Positions 1 through 9,705 of a DNA stretch of 64,000 nucleotides are shown piece by piece (position 1 is the stretch's first letter; each line of letters begins with the position of its first letter). Location of the stretch: assembly GCA_047528285.1 (NCBI GenBank), contig CP180022.1, forward strand, positions 1,240,001 to 1,304,000. The letters are read 5' to 3'. Under the pieces are notes generated by a model. The model was given only the letters and a program-made list of their open reading frames with translations, ran no database searches and was not told the DNA's origin. The stretch is from G047528285 sp047528285 (GTDB lineage Bacteria > Pseudomonadota > Gammaproteobacteria > Enterobacterales > Enterobacteriaceae). The translations under genes were made by a program, and so were the position numbers.

Positions 1-2
1 TG

Positions 3-1064
3 CATCTTGAGCCTACGCTTAATTTGCCGCTAGCTAATCACTGGGGCACTTTGAACACCGAAGTTAAGCTGATGATTACTCATTATCAGCAAGGTAATAT
101 CGATTTTTATAATAAAAACACTTCTACTGCTCGCCAATTGAAAGGTTCAGTTAACCGTGTTTTGCCGCAATTCAAAACCGACGGAAAAATGGTATTCGAG
201 CGTGATATAGATTTTGCATCGGACTACATCCAGATACTAGAACCGCGGCTACAGTATCTATATGTTCCTTATCATAATCAGAATAATATTGGGGTTTACG
301 ATCTTACTATCCTGAAAACTGATTACTCTGGTCTTTTCCGCGATCGCATATACAGTGGCTTTGATCGTATATCGTCAGCTAATCAATTATCCGCTGGTGT
401 AACAACTCGAATTTATGATGATCGGCGCATAGAACGATTTAACGCTTCCATTGGTCAAATTTATTACTTTTCGCGATCCCGCACCTGTGATACGCCAAGT
501 ATTTGGGATAATTATTATAATATTGGTAGCGCAGTATGGGTTGGTGAAAGCTATTGGCATATAACTAATCAGTGGGGTATTCGCTGTGGTCTGCAGTATA
601 TATCAGGTCTGCATAGCGTTGCACTAGGTGATATTGTGCTCGAATATCGCCGTGATGATCACAGTATTTTTCAGATGAATTACCGTTATGCTAGCCAAAA
701 ATATATTGAACAGATCTTATCTGTTATTAGTCATTCAGGATATCAAAATGGTATTTCTCAGGTTGGGGTAACCGGTAGCTGGCCACTGGCTGACCGTTGG
801 TCGCTAGTCGGCGCATATTATTACAATACAAAGGCTAACAAGCAGGTTGATCAGTTGATTGGATTACAATATAACACCTGCTGCTGGGCTATCAATGTGG
901 GGTATGAGAGGAAGGTAACTGGATGGAATAATGCCAAAAGTTCCAGCCAATATGATAATAAATTGTTATTTAATATTGAAATACGTGGGTTGAGAAGCAA
1001 TTATGACCTGAGTATAGATAAGATGCTGGCCTCAAATATTTTACCCTATCAGAGGACGGTTTAA
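3..1064 (+). CDS. lptD: LPS-assembly protein LptD, C-terminal part (gene begins before the window)
   Basis: This is the last ~353 residues of the outer-membrane beta-barrel that, with LptE, inserts lipopolysaccharide into the outer leaflet. The reading frame is open from base 3, and the translation follows enterobacterial LptD with no gap. Recognisable blocks are NLPLANHWGTLNTEV near the window edge, DGKMVFERDIDF, LEPRLQYLYVPY, SDYSGLFRDR-like text, NGISQVGVTGSWPLADRWS, GAYYYNTKANKQ and the terminal SNILPYQ. The Cys-Cys pair in QYNTCCWAINVGYERK corresponds to the C-terminal disulfide cysteines of the family. surA follows after 65 bases on the same strand, as in E. coli, and SurA is the chaperone that escorts LptD, so the pair is functionally coherent. 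The ATG/TTG-like codon at base 24 is internal and is not a start. Family assignment is certain; only the N-terminal part is missing from view. Confidence 0.97.
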   Translation, partial: HLEPTLNLPLANHWGTLNTEVKLMITHYQQGNIDFYNKNTSTARQLKGSVNRVLPQFKTDGKMVFERDIDFASDYIQILEPRLQYLYVPYHNQNNIGVYDLTILKTDYSGLFRDRIYSGFDRISSANQLSAGVTTRIYDDRRIERFNASIGQIYYFSRSRTCDTPSIWDNYYNIGSAVWVGESYWHITNQWGIRCGLQYISGLHSVALGDIVLEYRRDDHSIFQMNYRYASQKYIEQILSVISHSGYQNGISQVGVTGSWPLADRWSLVGAYYYNTKANKQVDQLIGLQYNTCCWAINVGYERKVTGWNNAKSSSQYDNKLLFNIEIRGLRSNYDLSIDKMLASNILPYQRTV

Positions 1065-1129
1065 TACTGTAATTTCGATCTAAAGATTGAACTTGCCAAT
1101 CATATATGATTGATACATATGGAAAAGTT

Positions 1130-2410
1130 ATGAAAAACTGGAGAGGGTTTATTCTCGGTCTTGCCCTATGCATTAAGTGTACGTTTGCTGCACCGCAGGT
1201 CATAGATAGAATTGCTGCTGTGGTGGATGATGGGGTAATCCTGGAAAGTGATGTAAAGAACCTGCTTATCACGGCGATACACCATGCTCAAAAAATTAAT
1301 CAACCGCTACTAGATAACGCATTCCTACGTCGCCAACTTCTTGAACATCTAATTATAGAAAATATTATGTTACAGTTAGCTCAGCGCGCTAATATCGCTA
1401 TTAGCGATGAGCAGGTAGATTTATGTATCCATAATATTATTGCTCAAAATCATATAACCTTTGAGGAGTTGCGTAGCCGCCTAGCCTATGAAAGAAAGGA
1501 TTATGACATATATCGCATGGAGATTCGTAAAGAGATGCTAATTGCTAAGGTGCGCAACAGTGAAGTGAGCCGCCGCATTAATATTTTGCCATGGGAAGTA
1601 GATTCACTTGCGCAGCAGATCTTCGCTAAAATTGGGAACGATAAAGAATTTAAACTTAGCCAAATTTTAATCTCATTACCGGAAAAACCAACTCAGAAAC
1701 AGTTAGATAAAGCTAAAGCGTTATCAATGACTGTTGTCAAGCAAATCAGGAGTGGTGTCGACTTCGGTAAATTGGCGATCACTTACTCTAATGATCCATA
1801 TGCGTTGAAAGGTATCGAAATTGGCTGGAAAAAAATTGAACAACTTCCATCATTATTCTTGAAAAAGTTACAAGGTGCTCAAAAGGGTAGCATTATTGGA
1901 CCGATTCGTTCCGATGTTGGTTTCCATATCCTCAAAGTCAACGAGATCCGGAGCAGCGATAAGAAAGTTATGATCACCGAAGTGCATGTGCGACACATTC
2001 TTTTGCGCTCTTCTGTAATGATGAGTGATCATCAGGCCTACACTCAGCTTGAGAATATCGCAGCACAAATTAAGAGCGGGCTTATAAGTTTTCAGGATGC
2101 TGCCAAACAGATGTCTGAAGATCCAGATTCAGTACATCAGGGGGGAGATTTAGGCTGGAGCCCCCCCGATTCGTTTCATCCGAATTTCCGCGATGCGTTA
2201 TTTCATCTTAAGAAAGGAGAAATGAGCCCTCCGGTACACTCTTCCTTCGGTTGGCATCTAATTCAGCTGATTGATACAAAGCAGATAGATCGCACTGATG
2301 CCGCCAAAAAAAATCATGCATATCAGATGTTGTTTAATCGTAAGTTTGCGAAAGAAGCAGAAATCTGGATGCAAGAGCGGCGCGCTTCCGCTTATGTGAA
2401 AATTTTTTAA
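1130..2410 (+). CDS. surA: Periplasmic chaperone and peptidyl-prolyl isomerase SurA
   Basis: SurA helps outer-membrane barrel proteins, LptD among them, cross the periplasm. The chosen ATG gives a 426-residue protein that starts MKNWRG, exactly like the enterobacterial family (428 in E. coli), with GGAAAAG just upstream. An in-frame ATG 24 bases earlier would put eight extra residues before the signal peptide and is less likely. Residues 1-20 form a signal peptide with cleavage after FA. The N-terminal chaperone region follows (APQVIDRIAAVVDDGVILESDV). Two parvulin domains come next, at about 165-275 and 285-385, the second with VHVRHILL and QGGDLGW. The end, WMQERRASAYVKIF, is the conserved C-terminal segment. 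It sits in the lptD-surA-pdxA-rsmA-apaGH operon order, with pdxA now decayed. Nothing in it looks damaged. Confidence 0.97.
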   Translation: MKNWRGFILGLALCIKCTFAAPQVIDRIAAVVDDGVILESDVKNLLITAIHHAQKINQPLLDNAFLRRQLLEHLIIENIMLQLAQRANIAISDEQVDLCIHNIIAQNHITFEELRSRLAYERKDYDIYRMEIRKEMLIAKVRNSEVSRRINILPWEVDSLAQQIFAKIGNDKEFKLSQILISLPEKPTQKQLDKAKALSMTVVKQIRSGVDFGKLAITYSNDPYALKGIEIGWKKIEQLPSLFLKKLQGAQKGSIIGPIRSDVGFHILKVNEIRSSDKKVMITEVHVRHILLRSSVMMSDHQAYTQLENIAAQIKSGLISFQDAAKQMSEDPDSVHQGGDLGWSPPDSFHPNFRDALFHLKKGEMSPPVHSSFGWHLIQLIDTKQIDRTDAAKKNHAYQMLFNRKFAKEAEIWMQERRASAYVKIF

Positions 2411-3009
2411 AACAATGAGATATAATCAACGTGTTTGCTATACATTTCGATAAAACTGTATTTGATATCTATAAATTCATGGTAGAGTAGGGAAACTATT
2501 GCTATATAGATTAGTTCTTTCTGAGTATATTCTCGCATATTTAAATAAATTAGTTTTTAAACAACACATAAGTTTTTACTTCGCTTGATTTTTATAGAGG
2601 AAACTATATTTTTCTTTTAAAGTTTGTAAGCTATATCAGTCCATGTTTTATGTTCATAAAGTTAAAGTAGCGTGATTGGTGTGTAATTGTTCATAAGACA
2701 GAATAGTGAATGATAAGAAAAGTATTTGCTTAGAATGCAATTATAATTATTGGTTTATGTAGCTTTTCTAACCCTATTTTGCATAATTTAGAAAATATCA
2801 TCTTATTTTTTATGATATACTATAAGTTAATTACTCTTTAGTATCCAGTTCTTTATTTTTCTGAAGCCAGATAAATCGCACCGTCATGTATTTTTAAATA
2901 GCATTGAATATCGATTCAGAAGATTGACATTGACCCATTCAATTGATAGATATAAATCTATATTGTAAAGTAATAAATAATAACGTGATAGAGGTGATCG
3001 AGATGGAAA
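2411..3009. other. Gene-free stretch after surA
   Basis: About 600 bases of AT-rich DNA with no supported gene, RNA or repeat. By synteny this is where the 5' part of pdxA should lie, but I could not align it. Only the 3' part of pdxA is still readable further on. Confidence 0.6.
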
Positions 3010-3315
3010 TTTTTTGCGTTTCTCTGGTAGCGGTGGGTGCAGGTCAAGCAGAATGCTTCTGTAGATTGACGGATAAAAACTTGTAGTATTTAGCGTAAAA
3101 GAAACAGTAACAGATAATGATAGTATTTCAGTGTGCACGATGCACTCATATACCCCGTTAAGATGATATATCGTGACGGAGTCTTTTTCATTAAGTTGTA
3201 TCTCTATGTCCGTACATCAGACTTTCAAGATCGTAAGATCTATAGGATCGGGTTTGGAAAAACACGGCTAATCATACCTTGTCTTGCTGTAAATTGTGAA
3301 TTAAAGAGTATAATA
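3010..3315 (+). pseudogene. pdxA: pdxA remnant (4-hydroxythreonine-4-phosphate dehydrogenase, 3' part)
   Basis: PdxA catalyses a step of pyridoxal-phosphate synthesis, and its gene lies between surA and rsmA in enterobacteria. Here only scraps are left. Around 3020-3075 one frame gives SGSGGCRSSR, close to the family's HAGEGGHMGTEE, and runs into a stop. From 3163 another frame gives MIYRDGVFFIKLY (family MYHDQGLPVLKY), then VRTSD (family IRTSVDHG), then FGKTRLIIPCLAVNCELKSI, which aligns without gaps to the C-terminus [20 protein letters not shown]. The alignments are from memory of the E. coli protein. Frameshifts and missing segments rule out function. Position and order make coincidence unlikely. 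Confidence 0.65.
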
Positions 3316-3590
3316 TGGTTTTTATTTTTCTCTAGATACCATATTGCAACTGGAATATTTGCATGAAACGGAGGTGCTTCTTGATAATGTATCAAGATCA
3401 AGGATGTTTGCCGTTGTAAACGGTAAGAAGGATTCTATTGAGTGTGTTATATAACGCTAAGATTATTCTCCTTTATTTTTATCTTCTTGGATTAAGAACT
3501 TGCCGTAGAGCTGGTTGGTTCTTGGAAAGGCAAAATTGCTTGTATCAATAACAATGCCTATCTTACTATCGATATGAATAAAAATTTACA

Positions 3591-4388
3591 ATGAATAATT
3601 ATATTTATAAAGGGCATTTAGCGCGTAAACGTTTTGGCCAAAACTTTTTGCATGATAGCAATATCATTGATGCTATTATTACTACTATTCATCCAGAGCC
3701 AGGTCAGGCAATAGTGGAAATAGGCCCTGGTCTCGGCGCACTAACAGAGCCGATGGCGCGGTGCTTAGAAAAAATGACTGTTATTGAGCTAGACCGTAAT
3801 TTAGCCGCTAGGTTAGCGAACCATATTTTTTTACAGTCTCGGTTAAAAATTATGCAGCAGGACGTAATGACGATTAATTTTGCTGCGTTATCCGCCGAAT
3901 TAGGAGAACCACTACGGTTATTCGGTAACCTGCCTTACAATATTTCCACGCCGCTCATGTTCCACCTTTTTAGGTATAATCATGTGATTCGCGACATGTA
4001 CTTTATGCTTCAAAAAGAGGTAGTTGATCGTTTAGTGGCGAGACCGAATAGCAAGGCTTATGGTAAATTGAGCGTGATGGCCCAGTACTACTGTGAAATT
4101 ATTTCGGTTCTGGAAGTGCCGGCGATTTCTTTCCGGCCTGCACCCAAGGTAAATTCGGTGTTGGTACTGCTGCTGCCCTATGCTACGTCGCCGTTTCCGG
4201 TTCGTGATTTAAGTAAACTAGCCACCTTAACTAGCCTAGCGTTTAAGCAGCGCCGTAAGATGCTGCGGAATAGCTTGAGTAATATTTTTAGCGTACAAGA
4301 ACTGGCGAAAGAAGGGATTGATGCGACGCTACGTGCAGAAAATTTAAGCGTTGAGCATTACTGCCGGTTGGCTAACATGCAAGGTTAA
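3591..4388 (+). CDS. rsmA: 16S rRNA (adenine1518/1519-N6)-dimethyltransferase RsmA (KsgA)
   Basis: RsmA dimethylates two adjacent adenines in helix 45 of 16S rRNA, a late checkpoint of 30S assembly. The 265-residue protein has the SAM-binding motif VEIGPGLGALTEP (42-54), the acidic residue that binds the ribose in VIELDRN (64-70), and the catalytic motif NLPYNIS (113-119). HLARKRFGQNFLHD near the N-terminus is the family's RNA-binding start. It is about 8 residues shorter than the E. coli protein (273), all at the C-terminus, which ends in YCRLANMQG. The start ATG begins MNNYIYKGHLARKR like its orthologues. It lies between the pdxA and apaG pseudogenes, so three genes of the old operon (surA, rsmA, apaH) survive and two have gone. 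Confidence 0.97.
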   Translation: MNNYIYKGHLARKRFGQNFLHDSNIIDAIITTIHPEPGQAIVEIGPGLGALTEPMARCLEKMTVIELDRNLAARLANHIFLQSRLKIMQQDVMTINFAALSAELGEPLRLFGNLPYNISTPLMFHLFRYNHVIRDMYFMLQKEVVDRLVARPNSKAYGKLSVMAQYYCEIISVLEVPAISFRPAPKVNSVLVLLLPYATSPFPVRDLSKLATLTSLAFKQRRKMLRNSLSNIFSVQELAKEGIDATLRAENLSVEHYCRLANMQG

Positions 4389-4431
4389 ATAGCTTAGTTG
4401 GACACATAAATAGAATAACAGGAATGTTTTG

Positions 4432-4664
4432 ATGATTAATTTGCTGCCATATAATCTTTGCATTCAGGTTTAAAGGAGAATGTACATAGAAACATAGTTT
4501 CAGCCAGAAAAGGCTTTTTATGCTTTTATATATACCAACACTTCTCTGTAGAAGTGTTGGAAACGCCACTCGGGTACTATGCAGAGTGCTCTATCACAAT
4601 AAGGATAGGGATTTATATTGCAATCTCTGGGTTTTACTTATCGATTCTTTCTTTTATAAACTAG
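4432..4664 (+). pseudogene. apaG: apaG remnant
   Basis: ApaG is a small protein with a fibronectin-III-like fold whose gene sits between rsmA and apaH. The gap here is apaG-sized, and both ends still show. At 4432 an ATG reads MINL, as the family does, but the frame hits a stop after 13 codons. A second frame carries VLETPLGYYAE (family IIETPLGTMQG) and continues to FYLSILSFIN at 4664, matching the family's C-terminal FRLAVPTLIH. At least one frameshift and a stop separate the two ends, so no ApaG can be made. Its end nearly touches the apaH start, as in E. coli. Confidence 0.7.
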
Positions 4665-4666
4665 CT

Positions 4667-5497
4667 ATGTCAACTTATTTAATTGGTGATATTCACGGTT
4701 GCTACGATGAACTGCAAATTATTTTAGAACGAGTTCAGTTTAATGCTACGGAAGATACTCTGTGGTTGACTGGTGATCTCGTTGCGCGCGGGCCCGGTTC
4801 TTTGGAGGTTTTGCGTTTGGTGCGCAGTCTGGGCGATAGTGTACGTATGGTGCTTGGTAATCACGATCTTCATTTACTGGCAGTTCATGCTGGTATCAGC
4901 CGAAAAAAGCGAAAAGATCGTATTACGCCGTTGTTGAAAGCACCAGACTTTGATGAGTTAATTAACTGGCTTCGTTATCAGCCAGTGCTGCAGGTAGATG
5001 AGAAAAAAAAATTGGTTATGGCTCACGCGGGTATCACGCCGCAGTGGGATTTGGCTACAGCTCGTAAGTGTGCATGTGAGGTGGAGGCAGCACTTAAAAG
5101 TGATGGTTATTCGCTATTTCTTGATGCTATATATGATGATATGTACAACAATTGGAACCAGGAGCTTAGTGGGATAGCGCGCTTACGATTTAGTATAAAT
5201 GTATTTACCCGCATGCGTTACTGCTTTTCAAATGGTCAACTGGAAATGAATTGCAAGGAAAATCCGGAAAGAATTCAGGGATCATTACGTCCTTGGTTTT
5301 CCTTAGCTAGATTGGTGCCTGAGTGCTGGAGTATCGTCTTCGGTCATTGGTCTTCTTTAATGGGGCATGGAACGCCTCCGCATATTTATGGGCTTGATAC
5401 TGGTTGCTGTTGGGGTGGCGAATTGACCCTGCTGCGTTGGGAGGATAAATCATTTATCCGTGTCCCCTTTCAAAGACACGTGCCAGAAGGTAAGTGA
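4667..5497 (+). CDS. apaH: Diadenosine tetraphosphatase ApaH
   Basis: ApaH splits Ap4A and related alarmones, and removes Np4 caps from RNA, symmetrically. The product of 276 residues is a PPP-family metallophosphatase with all three signature blocks: GDIHG (7-11), GDLVARGPGS and GNHDLH. MAHAGITPQWD, NNW, TRMRYCF, FGHWSS and DTGCCWGG also match the family along its length. The frame stays open for 49 codons before the chosen ATG, but MSTYLIGDIHGCYDEL is the normal N-terminus and the upstream part reads through the apaG relic. It is the last gene of the lptD-surA-rsmA-apaH run and meets folA tail to tail. Confidence 0.97.
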   Translation: MSTYLIGDIHGCYDELQIILERVQFNATEDTLWLTGDLVARGPGSLEVLRLVRSLGDSVRMVLGNHDLHLLAVHAGISRKKRKDRITPLLKAPDFDELINWLRYQPVLQVDEKKKLVMAHAGITPQWDLATARKCACEVEAALKSDGYSLFLDAIYDDMYNNWNQELSGIARLRFSINVFTRMRYCFSNGQLEMNCKENPERIQGSLRPWFSLARLVPECWSIVFGHWSSLMGHGTPPHIYGLDTGCCWGGELTLLRWEDKSFIRVPFQRHVPEGK

Positions 5498-5528
5498 GGT
5501 GTGTTATGAAACCTTATATTCAGCTCTC

Positions 5529-5561
5529 TAAGAGAAGATAAATATTTTCTCTTAAATTTTT
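5529..5561 (+). terminator. Probable Rho-independent terminator of apaH
   Basis: An 8-bp perfect stem (TAAGAGAA / TTCTCTTA), with further possible pairing inside, is followed directly by AATTTTTAT. It lies 32 bases after the apaH stop, between the convergent genes apaH and folA. The T-run is on the + side, so it suits apaH better than folA. Confidence 0.5.
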
Positions 5562-5575
5562 ATAGTTGCTGAATA

Positions 5576-6061
5576 TCATTCAAGTCGTTCTAGGATTTCA
5601 AAGCGGTAGCTGTAGGTGTTTTTTTCGTCTAAGCTATGGAATTCGCTAAAAGTAGTTTTCCATCTATCAGATTTATAGTCAGGAAACCAGGTATCTCCGT
5701 CTATTTCGGCATCGATATGGGTCAGGTATAACTTTCTCGCTTGCGATAAAAAGATTTCATAGATTTTTCCGCCACCGATCACTATCACTTCATCCACATT
5801 TTCCACCGCTGCTAACGCCTTCTCCGGCGTTGATGACCAGGTTACATCATTGTTATTTCCTGGATAATGACTTAATACAATATTTTGTCTCTCAGGAAGT
5901 GCTTTTCCAATGGAGTCAAAGGTTCTACGTCCCATTATGATCGGTTTGTTGAGTGTATTACGAAAAAACCAAGCTAAATCACCTGAAAGATGCCAAGGAA
6001 TAGAATTATCCCTGCCAATCACACGATCTACCGTTATGGCAGCAATCAAACTAATAATCAT
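5576..6061 (-). CDS. folA: Dihydrofolate reductase FolA
   Basis: This enzyme reduces dihydrofolate to tetrahydrofolate with NADPH, supplying one-carbon units for thymidylate, purines and Met. The 161-residue protein is full length (159 in E. coli). MIISLIAAITVDRVIGRDNSI opens the fold, IPWHLSGDLAWF carries the catalytic aspartate (D28 here, D27 in E. coli because of one extra N-terminal residue), IIMGRRTFDSIG binds the cofactor, and VIGGGKIYE and LYLTHID follow. In E. coli kefFC lie between carB and folA, with folA read in the same direction as carAB and towards apaH. The orientation here is the same, with kefFC gone. Confidence 0.97.
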   Translation of the reverse strand: MIISLIAAITVDRVIGRDNSIPWHLSGDLAWFFRNTLNKPIIMGRRTFDSIGKALPERQNIVLSHYPGNNNDVTWSSTPEKALAAVENVDEVIVIGGGKIYEIFLSQARKLYLTHIDAEIDGDTWFPDYKSDRWKTTFSEFHSLDEKNTYSYRFEILERLE

Positions 6062-6465
6062 AAAAATCTTACATATAAAAAAATATTGACACTATACGGA
6101 AAGAGATCATAAATATCGATATATGTCATTCTGTAATGTGTTCTAAATTTTAAAAAGAATGTAAAATAGCCGCGTTAGAGTGTTACGATATCGATCTAAA
6201 AATGAGGTGCTCTGTACCAATTAAAAATTTTATATAACAAACACATGTAAACAATTGGAAAACTTTTTCTTTAAATTTTTTATCGAAATCCACTTGGATT
6301 TATGGATACGATAGTTAAAATTATTTTTTATTGTATTGGTTTTAAGAGAGCCAATATACCATAAAAGAATTATGTTATAAATGTAGTGCGTAGGATTTTC
6401 TTTACCTCTTGGAAATCAAAGAGCCTCACTTTCTAAAATATGGGCTTCTTGAAACGGACTTTTAT
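6062..6465. other. Gene-free stretch between folA and carB
   Basis: About 400 AT-rich bases with no supported gene. It must hold the promoter of folA and the transcript end of carAB, but I cannot pick out either with confidence. In E. coli kefF and kefC occupy this place; no remnant was recognised. Confidence 0.5.
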
Positions 6466-9400
6466 TCAAACAAATATTTTTGCGTGCATTTCTTGTACTG
6501 AAATTACTTGGTCGGTAGGATCGGCGTTAAGGGAAATCATAGTAGCAAAACCGCCGTTTAGGGTTGTGTTGTAGTGCACTTTATATTGTAATGCGCTGCG
6601 CCGAATAAGTTTGGAATCTTCAATTGCTTGTCGGCCTGAGGTGGTATTAATGATATAACTATATTCGCCGTTTTTAATTCGATCTTGAATATTTTTCCCT
6701 CCTTTATCGAGTTTATTCAAAAAACGAAGATTAATACCGGCGTTGCTTAGTATAACTGCTGTGTCATGGGTTGCATCCAGCTTAAAACCCTGGTTAAGGA
6801 GATTTGTCGCTAAATCCACAATCCGATCTTTATCGCCTTCGCGTACCGATAACAATGCACGGCCGCTTTTTTTCATGCGCGATTGACTACCGAGCATTGC
6901 TTTTGCAAAAGCTTCGGCAAATGTCCGTCCCACTCCCATCACTTCTCCGGTAGAGTGCATTTCTGGCCCGAGGATAGGATCTACGTCAGGAAACTTGTTA
7001 AACGGTAGAACAACCTCTTTTACCGAGTAGTATGGTGGGATAATTTCGTGTGTTATCCCTTGCTCCATTAAGGTTTTACCGACCATGACCCGTGCAGCTA
7101 CTTTGGCCAATGCTATGCCAGTAGCCTTGGAGACAAATGGCACCGTGCGTGCAGCGCGTGGATTGACTTCGATTAAGTATACTTCATTATTTTTCACAGC
7201 AAATTGGACATTCATTAGTCCCATGACCTGTAGCTCAAACGCCAGTTTTTCTACCTGCTGGCGTATAATATTCTGAATTTCATGGCTCAACGTATATGCA
7301 GGTAATGAACAGGCAGAATCACCAGAGTGTATTCCAGCCTGCTCGATATGCTCCATAATGCCGCCAATTAGCACATTTTTGCCGTCGCAAATCGCGTCTA
7401 CATCCACTTCTATCGCATTGTCTAGGAATCGATCTAGTAAGACTGGTGCATCGTTAGACACACTGATTGCGTTGTGGAAGTAGTTTACAAGGTCAGTCTC
7501 GTCGTAGATAATTTCCATAGCACGACCACCTAAGACGTAGGATGGGCGCACTATAAGTGGATAACCAATGCACGCAGCTTTTTCTAGCGCCAGATCAATG
7601 GTGGTAACAGTGGCATTTGGAGGTTGTTTTAGTTTTAGATGCTCGATTGCTTGTTGGAAGCGTTGCCTGTCTTCAGCCCGGTCAATGGCATCCGGACTTG
7701 TTCCTATTATTGGAACACCAGAGGCTTCAAGTGCGCGGGCTAATTTTAGCGGTGTCTGTCCTCCGTATTGTACAATTACGCCCTTAGGCTTTTCGATGCG
7801 AACAATTTCTAGTATATCTTCTAGCGTCACAGGCTCGAAGTAAAGACGATCTGAGATATCGTAATCGGTGGAAACTGTTTCTGGATTACAGTTAACCATG
7901 ATGGTTTCGTAGCCGTCTTCTCGCAACGCCAGCGAAGCGTGTACACAGCAGTAGTCAAACTCGATACCCTGGCCTATCCGATTCGGACCGCCTCCAAGCA
8001 CCATGATTTTTTCACGATCCTGATTAGGCTGAGATTCACATTCTTCATCATAGGTTGAGTACATATAGGCAGTATCGGTGGCAAACTCGGCGGCGCAAGT
8101 ATCAACTCGCTTATATACTGGATGTAAATTATAGCTTTTGCGTAAATTTCGAATTTCTGTTTCTTCTAAGTCTACCAGGGCGGCTAATCGTGCATCGGAG
8201 AAGCCTTTGCGTTTCAGTTGCCGTAAATAATCGGAACTAAGCGCGCTAATGCCTTGTTTAGAGACATCTTTTTCTATCTTGATTATTTCTTCAATTTGCA
8301 CTAGGAACCAGCGGTCGATATTTGTTAACTTAAATATTTTCTCCAGCGACATGCCCGCGCGGAACGCGTCTGCCACATACCAGATGCGCGCAAAACCAGC
8401 ATCCTTTAGTTCGCGTCGCAGGATGGAAAATACTTCAGGATCTTTTAGGTTTATTTTTGGATCGAAGCCACTGACCCCCACTTCTAGTCCGCGCAGAGCT
8501 TTTTGTAGAGATTCTTGCTGGGTGCGTCCGATGGCCATCACTTCACCAACTGATTTCATTTGTGTAGTCAGACGGTCGTTAGTGCCAGGAAATTTCTCAA
8601 AATTAAAACGTGGAATTTTTGTTACCACGTAGTCGATAGTTGGCTCGAAGGAAGCTGGCAGGCCGCCGCCTGTAATGTTGTTTATTAGCTCATCAAGGGT
8701 ATACCCTACTGCCAGCTTGGCTGCCACTTTGGCGATGGGGAAACCAGTCGCCTTGGAGGCAAGCGCAGAAGAACGTGAAACGCGAGGGTTCATCTCGATA
8801 ATGATAAGCCGGCCTGTTTTTGGATTGACCGAAAATTGAACGTTGGAGCCGCCACTTTCAATTCCGATTTCGCGCAATACTGACATCGAAGCATTACGCA
8901 TAATTTGATATTCTTTATCGGTCAGTGTTTGTGCTGGCGATACAGTTATTGAATCACCGGTGTGAATTCCCATCGGGTCGATATTTTCAATCGAACAAAC
9001 GATGATGCAGTTATCTTTTTTATCACGCACCACCTCCATTTCATATTCCTTCCAGCCGATAAGCGACTCATTGATTAGGAGTTCGGTGGTAGGTGATAGA
9101 TCTAGACCGCGTTCGCAAATTTCTTTGAATTCTTTATGGTTGTAGGCAATGCCGCCACCAGTACCACCCATGGTAAATGATGGGCGAATAATACACGGGA
9201 AATCGACGTTTACTGCCATCGCTTCGGTCATGGTATGGGCAATGCTAGTTCTGGCGGTTTCCAAGCCAATTTTTTCCATTGCTTTATCGAAACGCTGGCG
9301 ATTTTCCGCCTTGTCAATTGCATCGGCGGTAGCGCCAATCATCTCTACAGTGAACTCTTTCAGTACGCCTTCACGTTCTAGCTCCAGCGCACAATTCAGT

Positions 9401-9684
9401 GCTGTTTGTCCCCCCATCGTCGGTAGCAGTGCATCAGGTCGTTCCTTTTCGATAATTTTTCGAACTACTTTCCAGTGAATAGGTTCGATATAGGTCGCAT
9501 TGGCCATGTCGGGGTCGGTCATGATGCTGGCTGGATTAGAATTTACCAACACTACGCGATAGCCTTCTTCTTGCAAGGCCTTGCATGCTTGTACGCCGGA
9601 ATAGTCAAATTCGCAGGCTTGACCAATAAGGATAGGACCAGCGCCCAGAATCAGAATACTTTTTATATCGTCACGTTTTGGCAT
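6466..9684 (-). CDS. carB: Carbamoyl-phosphate synthase large subunit CarB
   Basis: CarB uses ammonia delivered by CarA, bicarbonate and two ATP to make carbamoyl phosphate for pyrimidines and arginine. The 1072-residue product matches the E. coli protein (1073) end to end. The first ATP-grasp half begins KSILILGAGPILIGQACEF and has MGGQTALNCALELE and EMNPRVSRSSALASKATG. The oligomerisation region leads into DTCAAEFATDTAYMYSTY. The second ATP-grasp half begins IMVLGGGPNRIGQGIEFDYC and has QYGGQTPLKLARALE and EVNPRAARTVPFVSKATG. The allosteric C-terminal domain contains GRALLSVREGDKDRI and INTTSGRQAIEDS, ending QEMHAKIFV. The start codon lies 21 bases after the carA stop, so the two form one operon. 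No damaged motif was seen. Confidence 0.98.
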   Translation of the reverse strand: MPKRDDIKSILILGAGPILIGQACEFDYSGVQACKALQEEGYRVVLVNSNPASIMTDPDMANATYIEPIHWKVVRKIIEKERPDALLPTMGGQTALNCALELEREGVLKEFTVEMIGATADAIDKAENRQRFDKAMEKIGLETARTSIAHTMTEAMAVNVDFPCIIRPSFTMGGTGGGIAYNHKEFKEICERGLDLSPTTELLINESLIGWKEYEMEVVRDKKDNCIIVCSIENIDPMGIHTGDSITVSPAQTLTDKEYQIMRNASMSVLREIGIESGGSNVQFSVNPKTGRLIIIEMNPRVSRSSALASKATGFPIAKVAAKLAVGYTLDELINNITGGGLPASFEPTIDYVVTKIPRFNFEKFPGTNDRLTTQMKSVGEVMAIGRTQQESLQKALRGLEVGVSGFDPKINLKDPEVFSILRRELKDAGFARIWYVADAFRAGMSLEKIFKLTNIDRWFLVQIEEIIKIEKDVSKQGISALSSDYLRQLKRKGFSDARLAALVDLEETEIRNLRKSYNLHPVYKRVDTCAAEFATDTAYMYSTYDEECESQPNQDREKIMVLGGGPNRIGQGIEFDYCCVHASLALREDGYETIMVNCNPETVSTDYDISDRLYFEPVTLEDILEIVRIEKPKGVIVQYGGQTPLKLARALEASGVPIIGTSPDAIDRAEDRQRFQQAIEHLKLKQPPNATVTTIDLALEKAACIGYPLIVRPSYVLGGRAMEIIYDETDLVNYFHNAISVSNDAPVLLDRFLDNAIEVDVDAICDGKNVLIGGIMEHIEQAGIHSGDSACSLPAYTLSHEIQNIIRQQVEKLAFELQVMGLMNVQFAVKNNEVYLIEVNPRAARTVPFVSKATGIALAKVAARVMVGKTLMEQGITHEIIPPYYSVKEVVLPFNKFPDVDPILGPEMHSTGEVMGVGRTFAEAFAKAMLGSQSRMKKSGRALLSVREGDKDRIVDLATNLLNQGFKLDATHDTAVILSNAGINLRFLNKLDKGGKNIQDRIKNGEYSYIINTTSGRQAIEDSKLIRRSALQYKVHYNTTLNGGFATMISLNADPTDQVISVQEMHAKIFV

Positions 9685-9705
9685 TTCAGGCTCCTGATAC
9701 GTAGG

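Noticed and set aside
2884..3138. Open frame of 84 codons on the - strand after surA
   Set aside because: It overlaps the antisense of the pdxA relic and has no family resemblance.
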